From positions 186,001 to 250,000 of the forward strand of contig NZ_VOAK01000021.1 of the NCBI RefSeq assembly GCF_007859075.1: DNA of 64,000 nt, in the 5' to 3' direction. The notes below the pieces were generated by a model. It was not told where the DNA came from and searched no databases. It saw only the letters and a list, made by a program, of their open reading frames with translations. The translations under genes and the position numbers were made by a program. Numbering within the stretch: the stretch's first letter is position 1; each line of letters begins with the position of its first letter. The DNA is from Gemmobacter aquaticus (GTDB lineage: Bacteria > Pseudomonadota > Alphaproteobacteria > Rhodobacterales > Rhodobacteraceae). This document shows positions 53,509 through 62,027 of this stretch, in pieces.

Positions 53509-53801
53509 CCGCCTACTGGATCGCCCATGTCACTGTCACCGACCCCGAGGCATATGCCGGGTATCAGGCTCTGGCCCCGGCAGCCTTTGCGGCCCATGGC
53601 GCACGGTTTCTGGCGCGCGGCGGCACTTCCGAGGTTCTGGAAGGACCAGAGCTTTCCCGCCATGTGGTGATCGAGTTCCCATCGCTCGAGGCCGCGCGGG
53701 CCTGCTATGCCTCCGACGCCTATCAGGCCGCCAAACGCCGCCGCGACGCCGCAGCCATCGCCCATGTCGTCATCGTCGAGGGGTTGTCTAAGCCGGCTTA
53801 G
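53505..53801 (+). CDS. DUF1330-family protein
   Basis: Product of 98 aa of the DUF1330 family, a ferredoxin-like dimeric alpha/beta-barrel fold. It starts MTAYWIAHVTVTDPEAYAGYQ and keeps EFPSLEAARACYASDAYQ. Such small proteins often accompany monooxygenases but their role is not established. The start overlaps the gntR stop by 4 nt, so it is under the same promoter. Confidence 0.86.
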   Translation: MTAYWIAHVTVTDPEAYAGYQALAPAAFAAHGARFLARGGTSEVLEGPELSRHVVIEFPSLEAARACYASDAYQAAKRRRDAAAIAHVVIVEGLSKPA

Positions 53802-53853
53802 CCAGTAATTGACTGCTCATTCAATTCAACCTCACGACTGATCCTTCATGAAA

Positions 53854-54087
53854 TCAGTTATCACTATAATATCCCAGGAAAGTTCCAACCTTAACAAAAA
53901 CAGGTATCACGATACCTATACCAAATCCAATTGTTAGCAAAACACCGCCAAAAAACATAAATATATGATTCCCTAAGTATAAACTGGCAACAAAAGCAAT
54001 GAATGCCAATGCAAACATAGCGGCCCCAATTTTAAAATATGTAGACATTCGGGGGCTGCCTTCCCCATTCTTTGGCTTTTTGCTCAT
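53854..54087 (-). CDS. Small two-helix membrane protein in an AT-rich patch
   Basis: Product of 77 aa, unrecognised. A short charged N-terminus (MSKKPKNGEGS) precedes two hydrophobic helices (about residues 20-40 and 44-66). AGGGAAG lies about 8 nt upstream of the ATG at 54087. The gene and its flanks (53821-54060) have about 37% GC, far below the neighbouring genes, and codons end in A or T. It looks like a recently acquired or relaxed gene. Function unknown. Confidence 0.65.
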   Translation of the reverse strand: MSKKPKNGEGSPRMSTYFKIGAAMFALAFIAFVASLYLGNHIFMFFGGVLLTIGFGIGIVIPVFVKVGTFLGYYSDN

Positions 54088-54136
54088 GAAAATCTTCCCT
54101 TACCGTCAATTGCGCCTGGTGTGGGCAGTCTCCATC

Positions 54137-54784
54137 TCAGCCCTGCGGATAGGCGATCACCGAGAGATAACGCGCAGGCAGCTTGACCAGGACCTCGGGC
54201 CCGTGGGGCGCATCGGCGTCGAAGAACAGGCTGTCGCCGGGTTTCAGCGGATAGACCTCGTCGCCGTGCCGGTAGTCGACCTCGCCCTCAAGCATGTAAA
54301 GCAACTCCAGCCCGTCATGCTGAAAGGCTGGAAAGGTGTCGCTCTCGGTCGTCAGCGTGATCAGATAGGGTTCCACCACCACGCCGGACGCGTTCGACCC
54401 GATATGGCCCAGCAGGTGATACTGGTGTCCGGCCCGCGTACCACGGCGCTCGATCTCAAGATGCTCACCCGCGCGCACATGCTGCGCCTCGCGCCGCTCT
54501 TCGTAGCTGCGAAAGAAGGCCGTCACCGGAACCGAGAACGCATGACTGAGCACCTGAAGGGTGTTGAGCGACGGAGAGGTGATGCCGTTCTCGATCTTGG
54601 AGAGCATCCCGATCGACAGGCCGGTGATTCCCGCCAGCTCCGCAACAGTCATGTTCTGCTGGCGACGAAAGTTCCTGACCTCGCGCCCGATCGCGGCCTC
54701 AAGATTGCGTTCGGCGACCTCTCGCACGCGGTGCGGGTCTTGATCGAACGAGGGCTTGCCGCGCGGAATGACGGGATCGGTCAT
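54137..54784 (-). CDS. XRE-family regulator with cupin sensor domain
   Basis: Product of 215 aa. Residues about 30-90 are an XRE helix-turn-helix (FRRQQNMTVAELAGITGLSI, then ISKIENGITSPSLNTLQVL read as GMLSKIENGITSPSL). Residues about 130-205 are a cupin with EGEVDYRHGDEVYPLKPGDS. This is the PuuR-like architecture that senses amines or their products. It lies beside the GlxA-type regulator and the sox/mgd operon, and may regulate either. Confidence 0.87.
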   Translation of the reverse strand: MTDPVIPRGKPSFDQDPHRVREVAERNLEAAIGREVRNFRRQQNMTVAELAGITGLSIGMLSKIENGITSPSLNTLQVLSHAFSVPVTAFFRSYEERREAQHVRAGEHLEIERRGTRAGHQYHLLGHIGSNASGVVVEPYLITLTTESDTFPAFQHDGLELLYMLEGEVDYRHGDEVYPLKPGDSLFFDADAPHGPEVLVKLPARYLSVIAYPQG

Positions 54785-54861
54785 GGGCGTCTGTTCACTG
54801 TGATGGGTTGCTTTTCACTACCGGGAAACGGGCGCCTTGGCAATCGGGCCGCCCGCTGCAC

Positions 54862-55824
54862 CTAGGCCGCGCGACGCCGCCGCGCGGGTGGGGTTCCGAA
54901 TTTCGCAGTGAAGCAGCGGGTAAAATGCGCAGCACTTGCAAAGCCGGTCATCAGCGCGATCTCAAGAACCGGCAGAGATGTCTGCTGCAGCAACTCATCC
55001 GCCTTGGCCAGCCGCAGGTCGCGGTAAAAGGCCATCATCGACATTCCGAACTGCGCCGCGAACAGCCGCTGCAACTGCCGCGCACTGCCGCCCGCGAGTG
55101 TTGAAAGCTGATCCGGCGAAAGCGGATCGCCAAGATGGCTGGTCATCAATTCGACTGCAGCCTCCAGCACAGGGTGATGCAGGTTGAACCGCTGGCCCGC
55201 GCCAGATTGCTGCGGCTCTTCGGCCGGTCGAAGGCGGGGGTGGATGAACCACTCGCTGACCTTGCGCGCGAAGGCTGCACCATGTTCGCGGGCGATCAAG
55301 GCACCCATCATGTCCATCGCCGCCACGCCGCCGGCGCAGGTATAGCGGTCACGGTCAACCACATAGAGCGCGCGCTCGATCAGCAGATCGGGGGCAGTGT
55401 CGGCCAGCGCGTCGATATGCGCCCAGTGAACGGTAAAGCGCCGCCCCTCCATCAACCCGGCCTTGGCAAGGATCGCAGATCCGCCGGATATCCCGCCGAG
55501 CCGCACCGACCGCTGGACCAACCCGCGCAGCGCCCGGATCAGTGTCGGGTCCTCATAAAGCATCGGATTGCCGCCCGCGACAACCAGAGCGAGGTCAGGC
55601 GTTCCGACTTCGGCCAACGGATGCGTCTCGAACCCGCCGCCGGAGGTTGAAGGCATGAAGCCCCCTGCAGCCGAGTAGAACAGGCAGCGATAGAGGTTCC
55701 GCCCGGCCAGATGATTGGCGGCCCGCAAGGGCTCGACCGCGGCCGCGAGCGACATCAGCGCATAGTCCGGCGTCAGCAGGAAGGCGATGGTCATCGGACG
55801 GGATGGCGCAGGCATGGGCGACAT
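54862..55824 (-). CDS. GlxA/SouR-type AraC regulator (DJ-1/PfpI domain)
   Basis: Product of 320 aa. Residues about 10-180 are a GATase1-like DJ-1/PfpI ligand domain (TIAFLLTPDYALMSLAAAVE; LGGISGGSAILAKAGL). Residues about 225-315 are two AraC helix-turn-helix units (LSTLAGGSARQLQRLF; LEIALMTGFASAAHFTRCF). GbdR, SouR and CdhR, which control glycine-betaine, sarcosine and carnitine use, share this layout. The start MSPMPAPS has AGGGATC about 9 nt upstream. It is divergent from the sox/mgd operon, which is its likely target. Confidence 0.87.
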   Translation of the reverse strand: MSPMPAPSRPMTIAFLLTPDYALMSLAAAVEPLRAANHLAGRNLYRCLFYSAAGGFMPSTSGGGFETHPLAEVGTPDLALVVAGGNPMLYEDPTLIRALRGLVQRSVRLGGISGGSAILAKAGLMEGRRFTVHWAHIDALADTAPDLLIERALYVVDRDRYTCAGGVAAMDMMGALIAREHGAAFARKVSEWFIHPRLRPAEEPQQSGAGQRFNLHHPVLEAAVELMTSHLGDPLSPDQLSTLAGGSARQLQRLFAAQFGMSMMAFYRDLRLAKADELLQQTSLPVLEIALMTGFASAAHFTRCFTAKFGTPPARRRRAA

Positions 55825-55965
55825 TGCGGTGATCCCTGAAAAGCACCCCGAACACCTATCAGCGATGACCGATACAGACAAGAATATGTCCGTATGGATC
55901 AAACCGCTTCCGACAGGGCGCGCTAGGCAGGAAGGAACGACGGGTCCACACAAGGATGATCGGAA

Positions 55966-57216
55966 ATGCGCTATTCGGCGTTCCGGGTTCTGAAAGAGGC
56001 ATTGACCGGCCATAAGGGCTGGCAACCGCTGTGGCGCAACCCCGATCCCAAACCGGCCTATGACTATGTCATCGTGGGCGGCGGCGGCCACGGGCTTGCC
56101 ACCGCCTATTATCTGGCTCGGACCTTTCGCAAAGCCCGGATCGCGGTGCTGGAGAAATCCTGGCTCGGGTCCGGCAACATCGGGCGGAACACCACGATCA
56201 TCCGATCAAACTATCTGCTGCCGGGGAACGAGCCGTTCTACGAATTCTCGATGAAGCTGTGGGAGAACCTGGAGCAGGAGTTCAATTTCAACGCGATGGT
56301 CAGCCAGCGCGGCATCCTGAACCTGATCCACACCGATGGTCAGCGCGATGCCTATCGTCGGCGCGGCAACGCGATGCTGCTGGCGGGCGCCGATGCCGAG
56401 CTGCTGGATCAGGCGCAGGTCCGCGATATGGCGCCCTTCCTGAACTTTGACAATGCGCGCTTCCCGATCAAGGGCGGGCTCTTGCAGCGGCGCGCGGGCA
56501 CGGCGCGGCATGACGGCGTGGCCTGGGGTTACGCACGGGGGGCCGATCTGGCCGGGGTCGACCTGATCCAGAATTGCGAAGTGACAGGCTTTCGCATCGC
56601 GGGTGGCCGGGTGCAGGGCGTCGAAACCTCGCGCGGCTACATAGGGGCGGGCAAGGTTGGCGTAGCGGTCGCGGGATCGACAAGCCGGGTCATGGCACAG
56701 GCCGGCATGCGCCTGCCAATCGAAAGCCATGTCCTGCAGGCCTTCGTCTCTGAGGGGTTGAAGCCCACCATCCCCGGCGTGATCACCTTTGGCGCAGGTC
56801 ACTTCTATGTCAGCCAGTCTGACAAGGGCGGCCTCGTCTTTGGCGGTGACATCGACGGCTACAACTCGTACGCACAGCGCGGAAACATGCCCGTGATCGA
56901 GGACGTGGCCGAGGGTGGCATGGCGTTGATGCCGATGATCGGCCGGGCGCGCCTGCTGCGCATCTGGGGCGGCATCATGGACATGTCGATGGACGGCTCG
57001 CCCATCATCGACCGGACGCCGGTCGAAGGGCTCTATCTGAATGCAGGCTGGTGCTACGGCGGGTTCAAGGCAACCCCGGCCTCGGGCTACGCCTTCGCGC
57101 ATCTGCTGGCGACCGACACGCCACATGATACCGCCCGCGCCTATCGGCTCGACCGGTTCAACCGTGGCTATGTGATCGACGAAAAGGGCATGGGCGCCCA
57201 ACCGAACCTGCATTGA
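55966..57216 (+). CDS. soxB: Sarcosine oxidase / N-methylglutamate dehydrogenase beta-type subunit
   Basis: Product of 416 aa, FAD-dependent DAO fold. The FAD site is VIVGGGGHGLATAYYLA; NIGRNTTIIRSNYLLPGN follows. ARHDGVAWGYARGAD with H182 matches the region that binds FMN covalently in SoxB. GWCYGGFKATPASG closes the substrate area. The N-terminus (MRYSAFRVLKEALTGHKGWQ) differs from the canonical SoxB start and fits an alphaproteobacterial subclass that may be MgdA. The subunit oxidises an N-methyl group to formaldehyde or methylene-THF. It starts the four-gene operon. Confidence 0.88.
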   Translation: MRYSAFRVLKEALTGHKGWQPLWRNPDPKPAYDYVIVGGGGHGLATAYYLARTFRKARIAVLEKSWLGSGNIGRNTTIIRSNYLLPGNEPFYEFSMKLWENLEQEFNFNAMVSQRGILNLIHTDGQRDAYRRRGNAMLLAGADAELLDQAQVRDMAPFLNFDNARFPIKGGLLQRRAGTARHDGVAWGYARGADLAGVDLIQNCEVTGFRIAGGRVQGVETSRGYIGAGKVGVAVAGSTSRVMAQAGMRLPIESHVLQAFVSEGLKPTIPGVITFGAGHFYVSQSDKGGLVFGGDIDGYNSYAQRGNMPVIEDVAEGGMALMPMIGRARLLRIWGGIMDMSMDGSPIIDRTPVEGLYLNAGWCYGGFKATPASGYAFAHLLATDTPHDTARAYRLDRFNRGYVIDEKGMGAQPNLH

Positions 57217-57225
57217 GGTGATGCG

Positions 57226-57507
57226 ATGCTGATCCCCCACCCGCTTCTGGGCCTGCGCGACGCACAGGAGTTCACATATCTGGGCGATGCGGCCTTGCTG
57301 AACCGCCCGGATGGCCTGACCGCTCCCGAAGCCTTCAACGACTATGTTTACCTGCGCGACAATCCGGCGGGTGTGCATCGTGAACTATGGTTCCACGAAC
57401 AGGGTGATCGCAGCTGGCTGATCGTGACCCGCAACACCCTGACCCATGACATTCTGGGCGTAGAGCTTGCCCGCGATGTGGCGCTTGGCGCAAAAGGTGC
57501 GAAATGA
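57226..57507 (+). CDS. soxD: Sarcosine-oxidase delta-type subunit lacking zinc cysteines
   Basis: Product of 93 aa that follows soxB by 9 nt and overlaps soxA by 4 nt, the position of SoxD. Landmarks RDAQEFTYLGDA, YVYLRDNPAG, RELWFHEQGDRSW and TRNTLTHDI match the family. Canonical SoxD holds Zn with CPxCG near the start and a His and Cys later. Here the first pair reads HPLLG, the later Cys is Asp, and the protein has no Cys at all; only the His remains. So the zinc site is lost, a trait I recall in the mgd-like subclass. Confidence 0.82.
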   Translation: MLIPHPLLGLRDAQEFTYLGDAALLNRPDGLTAPEAFNDYVYLRDNPAGVHRELWFHEQGDRSWLIVTRNTLTHDILGVELARDVALGAKGAK

Positions 57508-60431
57508 GACTGCAGGGCGGCTTGATCGACCGCAGCAAGACGCTGCGCTTCACCTTTGACGGCAAATCCTATCAGGGTCATCCGGGCGATACGCTGGCCT
57601 CGGCCCTTCTCGCGAATGGTGTGCGGCTGATGGGGCGCAGCTTCAAGTACCATCGCCCGCGCGGCCCGCTCTCTGCCGGATCGGAAGAGCCGAATGCGCT
57701 GGTTGAATTGCGCAGTGGCGCGCGGCAGGAGCCCAATACCCGCGCAACGGTGGTCGAGCTTTTCGACGGGCTGGAGGCCGCAAGTCAGAACCGCTGGCCC
57801 TCGCTTGCGTTCGATGCGATGGCGGTCAACGACCTCTTGGCCGATTTCCTGACGGCGGGCTTTTACTACAAGACCTTCATGTGGCCGCGCGCCTTCTGGG
57901 AAAAGCTTTACGAGCCCGCGATCCGCAACGCAGCCGGCCTTGGGCGCCTGTCCATGGAGGCCGACCCGGATGCCTATGACAAGGGCTTTCTGCATTGCGA
58001 TCTTCTGGTCGTGGGTGGCGGGGCGGCGGGTCTGGCGGCCGCGCTGACGGCCGCGCGGGCCGGGGCATCCGTCATCCTGGCCGATGAGGACCACAGGTTG
58101 GGGGGGCGCCTGCTGGCAGAAAGCGACCTGTTGGACGATCAGCCCGCAACGACCTGGATCGCGGATGTCGAGTCGGAATTCGCCAGCCTGCCGAACCTGC
58201 GGATCATGCGCCGCACCACCGTCTGGGGGGCGTTCGACCATGGCGTCTATGGGGCTGTGGAGCGTGTGGCAGACCACCTGCCCACCCCCGCAAGTGCCGT
58301 GCGCCAGACCCTGTGGCGCATCACCGCGCGGCGGATGATCCTTGCGGCGGGTGCAACCGAGCGCCACATCCCATTTGCCAACAACGACCGGCCCGGCATC
58401 ATGCTGGCGGGGGCCATGCGCGCCTATGCCAATCGCTGGGCGGCAAGCCCTGCAGACCGCGTGGCCGTCTTTACCAACAACGATGATGGCCACCACAGCG
58501 CGCTGGACATGAAGGCAAAGGGTGTCAGCGTGGCAGCCGTGATTGACGCGCGGCCAGATGCCAAGGCGTTCGGCGATTACCGCTTGATTGCCGGGGCGCA
58601 TGTGACGAGCAGCCGCGGACGCCTGGGGCTTCGGTCCGTTCAGGTGACCCATGATCGGGGGCGCGAATGGATCGACTGCGGCGCGCTTGGCGTGGCCGGG
58701 GGGTGGAACCCGAACCTGCAACTTGCCTCCCATCAGCGTGGTCGCCCGGTCTGGGACGACACGCTGCACGCCTTCCTGCCCGGTGATCTGCCCGCGGGGA
58801 TGACCGTCGCAGGGGCTGCGGCAGGTCACGGCAGCACGCAGGCTGCACTGGCCTCGGGCACCAAGGCGGCGGTCGAGGCGCTGGCGGCCCTTGGCATGAC
58901 GGCCCTGCCCGCCACACTTCCACGTGCCGAGGATCGCGCCTCGGGGCTGCACCCCCTGTGGCATGTACCCGGCAAGGGACGTGCCTGGGTCGATTTCCAG
59001 AATGATGTCACGGTCAAGGATATCCGGCTCGCCCATAAAGAGAACATGCGTCCGGTCGAACATCTGAAGCGCTGGACCACGCTCGGCATGGCAACCGATC
59101 AGGGCAAGACCTCGAACGTGACTGCGCTTGCGGTCATGGCCGAACTGACCGGGCAGTCGATCGCCGCGACCGGCACCACCATCTTCCGCCCACCCTATAC
59201 GCCGGTTTCGCTCTCGGTTCTGGGTGGGGGCGACACCGGCACCCATTTCCGGCCCCGGCGCCTGACGCCCAGCCATGAATGGGCCCGCGCGCATGGCGCG
59301 GTCTTCGTCGAGGTCGGGCAATGGATGCGCGCGCAGTATTTCGTCCAGCCCGGCGAGACGCACTGGCGCCAGTCGGTCGACCGTGAGGTTCTGGCAACCC
59401 GCAAGGGTGTGGGCATTTGCGACGTGACCACGCTGGGCAAGATCGATGTTCAGGGCGCGGATGCGGGCGCGTTTCTGGATCGGCTTTACGCCAATCCCAT
59501 GGCGTCGCTGAAAGTGGGTATGGTCCGCTATGGGCTGATGCTGCGCGAGGATGGTCATGCTTATGACGATGGCACCTGCGCCAGATTGACCGAGGACCAT
59601 TTTGTCGTGACCACCACCACCGCACAGGCGGGGCCTGTCTACCGCCACATGGAGTTCGCACGCCAATGCCTCTGGCCCGAGCTTGATGTGCAGCTGATTT
59701 CGACCACCGACGCCTGGGCGCAATTCTCTGTCGCGGGGCCGAACGCACGCAAACTGCTGGAGCGTATCGTGGACGGGTTCGATCTGTCGAACGCCGCCTT
59801 CCCCTTCATGGCCTGCGCCAGTCTGACGGTCTGCGGCGGACTTCGGGCCCGGCTCTTCCGCATCTCTTTTTCGGGCGAACTGGCCTATGAGATCGCGGTT
59901 CCGGCACGCTACGGACATGCGTTGATCGCCCGGATGATCGAACTCGGCGCAGATCTGGGGGTCACGCCCTATGGAACCGAGGCGCTTGGCGTCCTGCGGA
60001 TCGAGAAGGGTCACCCGGCCGGGAACGAGTTGAACGGCCAGACCACGGCGCAGATGCTGGGCATGGGGCAGATGGTCTCTGCCAAAAAGGATGCGATCGG
60101 CGCGGTCATGTCGCGCCGCGAAGGCCTGCTTGCCGAGCCCAGGGTATTGGTCGGCCTTCTGCCGGTAAACCCTGCCGACCCGGTTGTCGCGGGCTCGCAC
60201 CTTTTCACCAAGGATGCAGAGCAACGAACCGAGACGGATGAGGGCTGGATCACTTCGGCCGCCTTCTCACCCCACATCGGCTCGGCGATCGGGCTGGGTT
60301 TTCTTGCCAATGGTCGCGCGCGGTTGGGGGAAGTGATCACCGCCGCCAATCCGCTGCAGGGTCAGCAGATCGCGCTGCGTGTCGTATCCGCCCATTTCGT
60401 CGATCCGGAAGGAGAACGTCTCCGTGCCTGA
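57504..60431 (+). CDS. soxA: Sarcosine-oxidase / N-methylglutamate-dehydrogenase alpha-type subunit
   Basis: Product of 975 aa. It has an N-terminal 2Fe-2S-like Sox domain (DGKSYQGHPGDTLASALLAN), a Rossmann NAD(P) and FAD segment (LLVVGGGAAGLAAALTAARAG), a central region, and a C-terminal GcvT-type tetrahydrofolate-binding domain (residues about 580-970, with GICDVTTLGKIDVQGADAGAF split at LGKIDV). This gives transfer of the released C1 unit to THF. Size and order match SoxA and MgdC. It overlaps soxD by 4 nt and soxG by 8 nt. Confidence 0.9.
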   Translation: MRLQGGLIDRSKTLRFTFDGKSYQGHPGDTLASALLANGVRLMGRSFKYHRPRGPLSAGSEEPNALVELRSGARQEPNTRATVVELFDGLEAASQNRWPSLAFDAMAVNDLLADFLTAGFYYKTFMWPRAFWEKLYEPAIRNAAGLGRLSMEADPDAYDKGFLHCDLLVVGGGAAGLAAALTAARAGASVILADEDHRLGGRLLAESDLLDDQPATTWIADVESEFASLPNLRIMRRTTVWGAFDHGVYGAVERVADHLPTPASAVRQTLWRITARRMILAAGATERHIPFANNDRPGIMLAGAMRAYANRWAASPADRVAVFTNNDDGHHSALDMKAKGVSVAAVIDARPDAKAFGDYRLIAGAHVTSSRGRLGLRSVQVTHDRGREWIDCGALGVAGGWNPNLQLASHQRGRPVWDDTLHAFLPGDLPAGMTVAGAAAGHGSTQAALASGTKAAVEALAALGMTALPATLPRAEDRASGLHPLWHVPGKGRAWVDFQNDVTVKDIRLAHKENMRPVEHLKRWTTLGMATDQGKTSNVTALAVMAELTGQSIAATGTTIFRPPYTPVSLSVLGGGDTGTHFRPRRLTPSHEWARAHGAVFVEVGQWMRAQYFVQPGETHWRQSVDREVLATRKGVGICDVTTLGKIDVQGADAGAFLDRLYANPMASLKVGMVRYGLMLREDGHAYDDGTCARLTEDHFVVTTTTAQAGPVYRHMEFARQCLWPELDVQLISTTDAWAQFSVAGPNARKLLERIVDGFDLSNAAFPFMACASLTVCGGLRARLFRISFSGELAYEIAVPARYGHALIARMIELGADLGVTPYGTEALGVLRIEKGHPAGNELNGQTTAQMLGMGQMVSAKKDAIGAVMSRREGLLAEPRVLVGLLPVNPADPVVAGSHLFTKDAEQRTETDEGWITSAAFSPHIGSAIGLGFLANGRARLGEVITAANPLQGQQIALRVVSAHFVDPEGERLRA

Positions 60432-60996
60432 AGCCGCAGTTCAACCGCTCTTGGCCCTGACCGCACTTGGCGGCGCCACCCCGCGCAAGGCTGTGCATGG
60501 CGTACTGACGCTTGAAGAAAATCCCGGCCTCGCGCTCGCCTCGCTGGCCCTGCGCCGTGGCACATCGAGGCCCACGCCCTTTGGCATACCCCTGCCCGAT
60601 GCCGGGGGCTGGACAGGCCGCGACGGCGTCTCGATCTTCTGGACCGCGCCGGACCAGTGGTTGGTCGCAGCCGAGGCCCGCGCGGACTCCGACTTTGCGG
60701 CAACCGTTGCGGCCGAGGCTCCGGGATGTTCCGTCACCGAGCAGACAGACGGCTTTGCCGCGTTCGAGATCACCGCATCAACCGGCGAGGCCCCGATCCT
60801 GTCGCTTATGGCAAAGCTCGTGAACCTCGATCCCCGGCGATACGGCCCCGGCACGGCAACCCGGACCGGGTTGGAGCATATGAGTGTCTTTGTCATCCGA
60901 CCCGCTCCCGGCCGGCTGTCGGTCTTGGGGATGCGATCGGCGGCCGGATCGCTGTGGCATGCGCTGGAAACCGCCGTTGCGCGGATAGCTCCCTGA
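60424..60996 (+). CDS. soxG: Sarcosine-oxidase gamma-type subunit
   Basis: Product of 190 aa of the SoxG family, a GcvT-like small subunit. Landmarks are GVSIFWTAPDQWLVAAE and LVNLDPRRYGPGTATRTGLEHM. The GTG start at 60424 is set by GGAAGGAG about 9 nt upstream; an earlier in-frame ATG at 60379 lies inside soxA without a site. It closes the four-gene operon soxBDAG (mgdABCD). Confidence 0.85.
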   Translation: MPEAAVQPLLALTALGGATPRKAVHGVLTLEENPGLALASLALRRGTSRPTPFGIPLPDAGGWTGRDGVSIFWTAPDQWLVAAEARADSDFAATVAAEAPGCSVTEQTDGFAAFEITASTGEAPILSLMAKLVNLDPRRYGPGTATRTGLEHMSVFVIRPAPGRLSVLGMRSAAGSLWHALETAVARIAP

Positions 60997-61108
60997 CACG
61001 GGTGGCGGACCGGGGTTGCCCCCCGCTTGCATCGCGAAACCCAAGACCATCGGCGCCGCCTCGCTCGGGCGGCTCTGTTGACCTGACACTTCAACCAAGA
61101 GAACGCCC

Positions 61109-61993
61109 ATGAACCGTTATGCCCTGCGCGTCATCTGCACCTCCACCCGCGGGATCGTCGCCGCAATCACCGGCTATCTGGCCGACCGCGGTTGCAACAT
61201 CACCGACAGCGCGCAGTTTGACGATATCCATACCGGCCGTTTTTTTATGAGGGTGAGCTTCCGATCGGAAGAAGGGGTCTCGCTCGACTCATTGCGCGAG
61301 GGCTTTGCCAGCATCGCCACCGACTTTGGGATGGAGGTCGAATTCCTTGACGAGGCGAAAAAGCGCAAGGTCGTGCTGATGGTTTCGCGTTTCGGCCATT
61401 GTCTGAACGACCTGCTCTACCGCTGGCGCATCGGGGCGCTGCCGATCGATATCGTCGCAGTGATCTCGAACCATATGGACTATCAGAAGGTCGTGGTGAA
61501 CCACGACATCCCATTCCATTGCATCAAGGTCACCAAAGAGAACAAGCCGCAGGCCGAGGCCGAGCAAATGCGCATCCTACGCGAGACCGGGGCCGAGTTG
61601 GTCGTGCTGGCACGCTATATGCAGGTGCTGTCGGATCAGATGTGCAAGGAAATGTCGGGGCGGATCATCAACATCCACCACTCGTTCCTGCCGTCATTCA
61701 AGGGCGCCAACCCCTACAAACAGGCCTATGAGCGCGGGGTGAAGCTGATCGGGGCAACCTCGCATTACGTTACCGCCGATCTGGACGAGGGCCCGATTAT
61801 CGAACAGGACACGGTCCGGATCACGCATGCACAATCGCCCGAGGATTATGTCTCGCTTGGCCGCGATGTCGAGGCTGCGGTCCTGTCGCGCGCCATCCAC
61901 GCCCATGTCAACGGACGCGTCTTCCTGAATGGCGAAAAGACTGACGTCTTCCCCGCCTCGCCGGGGTCCTATGCAAGCGAGCGCATGGGCTGA
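61109..61993 (+). CDS. purU: Formyltetrahydrofolate deformylase
   Basis: Product of 294 aa. Residues about 5-80 are an ACT domain (LRVICTSTRGIVAAITGYLA). Residues 90-285 are a formyl-transferase fold with the catalytic stretch INIHHSFLPSFKGANPYKQA and the Asp in SHYVTADLDEGPII. It hydrolyses 10-formyl-THF to formate and THF, balancing C1 units released by the upstream operon. AAGAGAA lies about 6 nt before the ATG. It follows soxG by 112 nt and is probably co-regulated. Confidence 0.93.
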   Translation: MNRYALRVICTSTRGIVAAITGYLADRGCNITDSAQFDDIHTGRFFMRVSFRSEEGVSLDSLREGFASIATDFGMEVEFLDEAKKRKVVLMVSRFGHCLNDLLYRWRIGALPIDIVAVISNHMDYQKVVVNHDIPFHCIKVTKENKPQAEAEQMRILRETGAELVVLARYMQVLSDQMCKEMSGRIINIHHSFLPSFKGANPYKQAYERGVKLIGATSHYVTADLDEGPIIEQDTVRITHAQSPEDYVSLGRDVEAAVLSRAIHAHVNGRVFLNGEKTDVFPASPGSYASERMG

Positions 61994-62027
61994 CGCTGCA
62001 CCCGACGCAGGCCACCAGCGCAAACAA

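Noticed and set aside
57348-60224. 958-codon open frame antisense to soxA
   Set aside because: It mirrors the codon pattern of soxA, has no ribosome site, and its translation is low-complexity with many His, Arg and Gln; soxA is a clear family member.
61055-61073. GCCGCC/GGCGGC hairpin upstream of purU
   Set aside because: Six-bp stem without U-run in GC-rich DNA; too weak to call a terminator or riboswitch.
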